A program made the position numbers and the translations under genes. The notes beneath the pieces are model-generated. The model searched no databases and was not told the DNA's origin. It saw only the letters and a list, made by a program, of their open reading frames with translations. Below are positions 61,833-64,000 of a DNA stretch of 64,000 bases, one piece after another. This DNA comes from Nocardioides sp. zg-DK7169 (lineage in GTDB: Bacteria > Actinomycetota > Actinomycetes > Propionibacteriales > Nocardioidaceae): assembly GCF_013155365.1 (NCBI RefSeq), contig NZ_JABJRA010000001.1, positions 62,001 through 126,000 on the forward strand, given 5' to 3'. Within the stretch, counting starts at the first letter, position 1; each line of letters begins with the position of its first letter.

Positions 61833-63752
61833 TCAGCTCGCCGAGCGGCGTCGCCAGAGCAGCAGCGCGGCGAGCAGCGCTGCCACACCCAGCACCCCGG
61901 CGCCGACGGCGACGATGTTGACGGTGTCGCCCTCGCTCTCACCGGACGCCTCACCCTCGCCGCCGCCATCGCCGTCCGCGTCGTCGGCCGAGGCGCTCGG
62001 CGAGGGCTCGGCCACGGCGTCGGTCGCGCCGTCGGCCACGCTCCACGTGGCGCCGCCGGCGTACGTCGGGCCCTCGGCGGGCTCGCCGATGACCTCCACG
62101 TCGAGGGTGAACGGGATCTCGACGGTGTAGTCGCGCTTCTGCACGCTCAGGCTGATGTAGTAGTCGCCCGCCGCGGTGACGTCGGCGCCGCCGCTGAACC
62201 GGGCGCTGCGGATCTCTGAGGGGACGCGGCTCACGACCGGGACGGCCGCCTGGAGGGACGAGTCCTCGGCGAAGTCCAGCCAGGTGGCCCCGTCGACGTA
62301 GCCGAGCTGGGCGCCCAGCGGGTTGAACAGCATGAGGTTGGCGTTCGGCGCGAACCGCCCGAACTGCTCGGCGACCTGTCCGGTCGCAGCCGGGAACTCC
62401 ACGCTGACCTGCGCCGCCTGGCCGAACTCGAGCGGGACCTTGTACAGGAGCACCTCACCGGGCACGACGGTGCTCGACCAGCTGCCGGCGCCGAGCTCGG
62501 GGGCCGACGCGAACGAGGCGCCGCCCTCGACCTTCTGGGCCGCTCCGCCCACCTGCGGCGCGGCGACCGCCAGCTCGGAGAGCTCGGGGTCGGTGAAGCC
62601 GACCTCCTCGACCGGGGGCTCCTCGGTGACGACCAGGCCGAACGGCACCTCCTCGCTCGCGCCGCGCGCCCGGGTGACGGTGACGACGTAGTCGCCGGGC
62701 TCCTCACAGCCCGCCACGCTGCCCTGGCGCGGGAAGTCCCCGGCGGTGACCTGGACGCCCATCACCTCACGCAGGTCGAGCGCGCCCCGGTTGGCGGTGG
62801 AGTAGTCGCAGCGCCCGGCCGGCCCGGCGATCTCCGCGACCAGCCCGTCGTTGAACCCGGCCTCGCCCTGGGTCAGCGCCGCGACGCGCAGCGTCGTCCC
62901 GGCCGTCTCCCGGGTGAACACGTAGCTCTTGGACTCCCCCGCGCCACCGATCGTGTCGACGTACTCGCCGACCTCGACGGGGGTGGGCGAGCTCTCCGCA
63001 CCGCCCACGATCGGAGCGCCGTCGAGGGTGAAGGGCCGCAGCGCCCGGGACGCCACGCGGATCAGCCGGCTCTCGATGTCGGCGGCACTGTCGGCGTCGT
63101 AGTAGGTGCCGTTGCCCTTGTCGGCGATGCACTGCAGCTGCGAGCGTGCCGCTCCGGAGACCGAGAGGCCGACGACGTCGATCTGCAGGTCGATGCCGTT
63201 CGCCTGAAGCTCCCCGGCCACCGTGCACGGGTCGGGGTCGCACGTCGACTCCCCGTCGGAGACCAGGACGATCGAGCGGGTGCCCTCGTTGCCGAGGTCC
63301 TTGGCCGCCTCCTTGAGCGCGTGCGGGATCGGGGTCTCGCCGTACGGCTCGTAGTCGCCGATCGCGGCGCTGAGCTCGTCGCGGTTGCCGGTGCCCGGCT
63401 CGACCACCACCTGGCTGTCGGTGCAGGAGCCGGCGTCGGTGCGCGAGAACACCGTCGCGCCGAAGACGCGCAGCCCGACCTCGGCCTCCTCCGGCAGGCC
63501 CCCGACCACCGTCGTCAGCGCCTTGCGGGCCGCCGCGATCTTGGTCTGCCCCCCGCCCGCCGCCTCGGCCATCGAGCCCGAGGCGTCGAGGACCAGCATC
63601 ATCCGGCCGTAGCCGTCCCCCTCCGCGGAGGGAGCGGGTGCGGGTGCTTGTGCGGCGTGACCGGTCGCGGGTCCGGTGGTCGCGACGACCGTCCCGGCCC
63701 CCGCGGCGACCAGGATCGCGGCCAGGCCGGCCAGGTGACGACGGAGCTTCAT
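61833..63752 (-). CDS. Secreted VWA-domain protein with C-terminal membrane anchor
   Basis: The 639-residue protein has a signal peptide (to about 35), a VWA domain starting MMLVLDASGSMAEA (intact DxSxS) and a long beta-rich region. A Gly/Glu/Ser-rich linker and a C-terminal helix with RRRS (VGVAALLAALLLWRRR) end it. It is exposed and anchored to the membrane; partners are unknown. ATG 63752. Confidence 0.85.
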   Translation of the reverse strand: MKLRRHLAGLAAILVAAGAGTVVATTGPATGHAAQAPAPAPSAEGDGYGRMMLVLDASGSMAEAAGGGQTKIAAARKALTTVVGGLPEEAEVGLRVFGATVFSRTDAGSCTDSQVVVEPGTGNRDELSAAIGDYEPYGETPIPHALKEAAKDLGNEGTRSIVLVSDGESTCDPDPCTVAGELQANGIDLQIDVVGLSVSGAARSQLQCIADKGNGTYYDADSAADIESRLIRVASRALRPFTLDGAPIVGGAESSPTPVEVGEYVDTIGGAGESKSYVFTRETAGTTLRVAALTQGEAGFNDGLVAEIAGPAGRCDYSTANRGALDLREVMGVQVTAGDFPRQGSVAGCEEPGDYVVTVTRARGASEEVPFGLVVTEEPPVEEVGFTDPELSELAVAAPQVGGAAQKVEGGASFASAPELGAGSWSSTVVPGEVLLYKVPLEFGQAAQVSVEFPAATGQVAEQFGRFAPNANLMLFNPLGAQLGYVDGATWLDFAEDSSLQAAVPVVSRVPSEIRSARFSGGADVTAAGDYYISLSVQKRDYTVEIPFTLDVEVIGEPAEGPTYAGGATWSVADGATDAVAEPSPSASADDADGDGGGEGEASGESEGDTVNIVAVGAGVLGVAALLAALLLWRRRSAS

Positions 63753-63800
63753 AGGACTCGCCTTTCCCTCATCTCGATGCGGCGACACCTACCCTGCTGT

Positions 63801-63837
63801 TTGCAATAGCAAACGTCAACGTTGCTGTTGCGAACAC
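63801..63837. promoter_or_regulatory. Two inverted-repeat operator candidates before the HTH gene
   Basis: GTTTGCAATAGCAAAC (63801-63816) has perfect 6-base arms, and a second imperfect copy (GTTGCTGTTGCGAAC) follows about seven bases later. They lie between the divergent VWA and HTH genes, a common arrangement for autoregulation. Confidence 0.6.
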
Positions 63838-63870
63838 CCGGGGTCTACGCTCGACGACGAGGGGGCAGCC

Positions 63871-64000
63871 ATGGAAGCGGAGAGGCCCGAGAGGCCGGAC
63901 AAGATCGACGAGCAGCGTCGCCTGTACGGCGAGCCGATCGGCGCCCTGGTACGCCGCGTCACCGCGGGCCTGGGGCTCAACCAGTCCCGCGTGGCGGAGA
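63871..64000 (+). CDS. XRE-type helix-turn-helix regulator, N-terminal fragment
   Basis: The first 43 codons (MEAERPERPDK, then a region ending LVRRVTAGLGLNQSRVAE) are typical of the start of a Cro/C1-type helix-turn-helix. The gene continues beyond the window. ATG 63871 follows GGGGG as ribosome-binding site. Confidence 0.65.
   Translation, partial: MEAERPERPDKIDEQRRLYGEPIGALVRRVTAGLGLNQSRVAE

Noticed and set aside
1..64000. CRISPR array or tRNA genes
   Set aside because: No regularly spaced repeats were seen, and no cloverleaf with a T-loop consensus was found by eye, including at the island ends.

Overview
The window is high-GC chromosomal DNA from an actinobacterium, most likely a Nocardioides-like member of the Propionibacteriales. 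The core block at 38-64 kb supports this: sepH, dut, genes for DUF3710, DUF3159, DUF3093, DUF4193 and DUF4235 proteins, two Trk-type regulators, an actinobacterial ferrochelatase with C-terminal cysteines, and a 13E12-type DUF222/HNH protein. No rRNA, tRNA or CRISPR array was found.

Region 1 (1-16.6 kb) holds the start of aconitase, an SLC13-type permease, and then an apparent eleven-gene minus-strand operon (13110 to 2231). It encodes two paralogous anchored surface proteins, an ECF-type transporter (T, a fused double ATPase and an S-like membrane protein), MoxR AAA+, DUF58, a DUF4381-like protein, two VWA proteins and a TPR protein. Almost every junction overlaps. A cobalamin riboswitch precedes the operon. 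Next to it lie two convergent secreted-protein genes, each with its own cobalamin riboswitch: a DUF4430 protein (like the transcobalamin beta domain) and an alpha/alpha-toroid protein (like the transcobalamin alpha domain). I read this as a cobalamin capture and uptake locus. Its ATPase has lost both Walker A lysines and both catalytic glutamates, while MoxR looks intact.

Region 2 (16.6-19.9 kb) is a B12-independent class I ribonucleotide reductase operon, nrdB-nrdA, behind a fourth cobalamin riboswitch. NrdA ends before the redox-active cysteine tail. A 41-codon ORF just downstream encodes a peptide ending in a CxxC motif.

Region 3 (about 20.1-37.9 kb) is a defence island inserted in the 3' end of an RNA methyltransferase gene. 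The displaced original 3' end remains at the far side. The island has a DISARM-like operon (drmA, drmB, a NERD-helicase and two unknown genes, with no drmC), a DUF3846-like/Vsr pair, a ParB-like/SNF2 helicase/DUF3883 operon with a divergent winged-helix/zinc-finger gene, an IS481-type remnant and a C5-cytosine methyltransferase. No integrase is visible.

Region 4 (37.9-64 kb) is ordinary core genome: RNA methyltransferase, KimA-like permease, two TrkA-type proteins, dut, inositol phosphatase, hemH, an MFS transporter, an ALO-type oxidase, an ABC exporter, a TRIC-like protein, sepH, rhodanese, tdk, a decayed IS with terminal inverted repeats, a DUF222/HNH protein, small unknown genes, an FAD carotenoid/retinoid-type oxidoreductase, a secreted VWA protein and the start of an HTH regulator.
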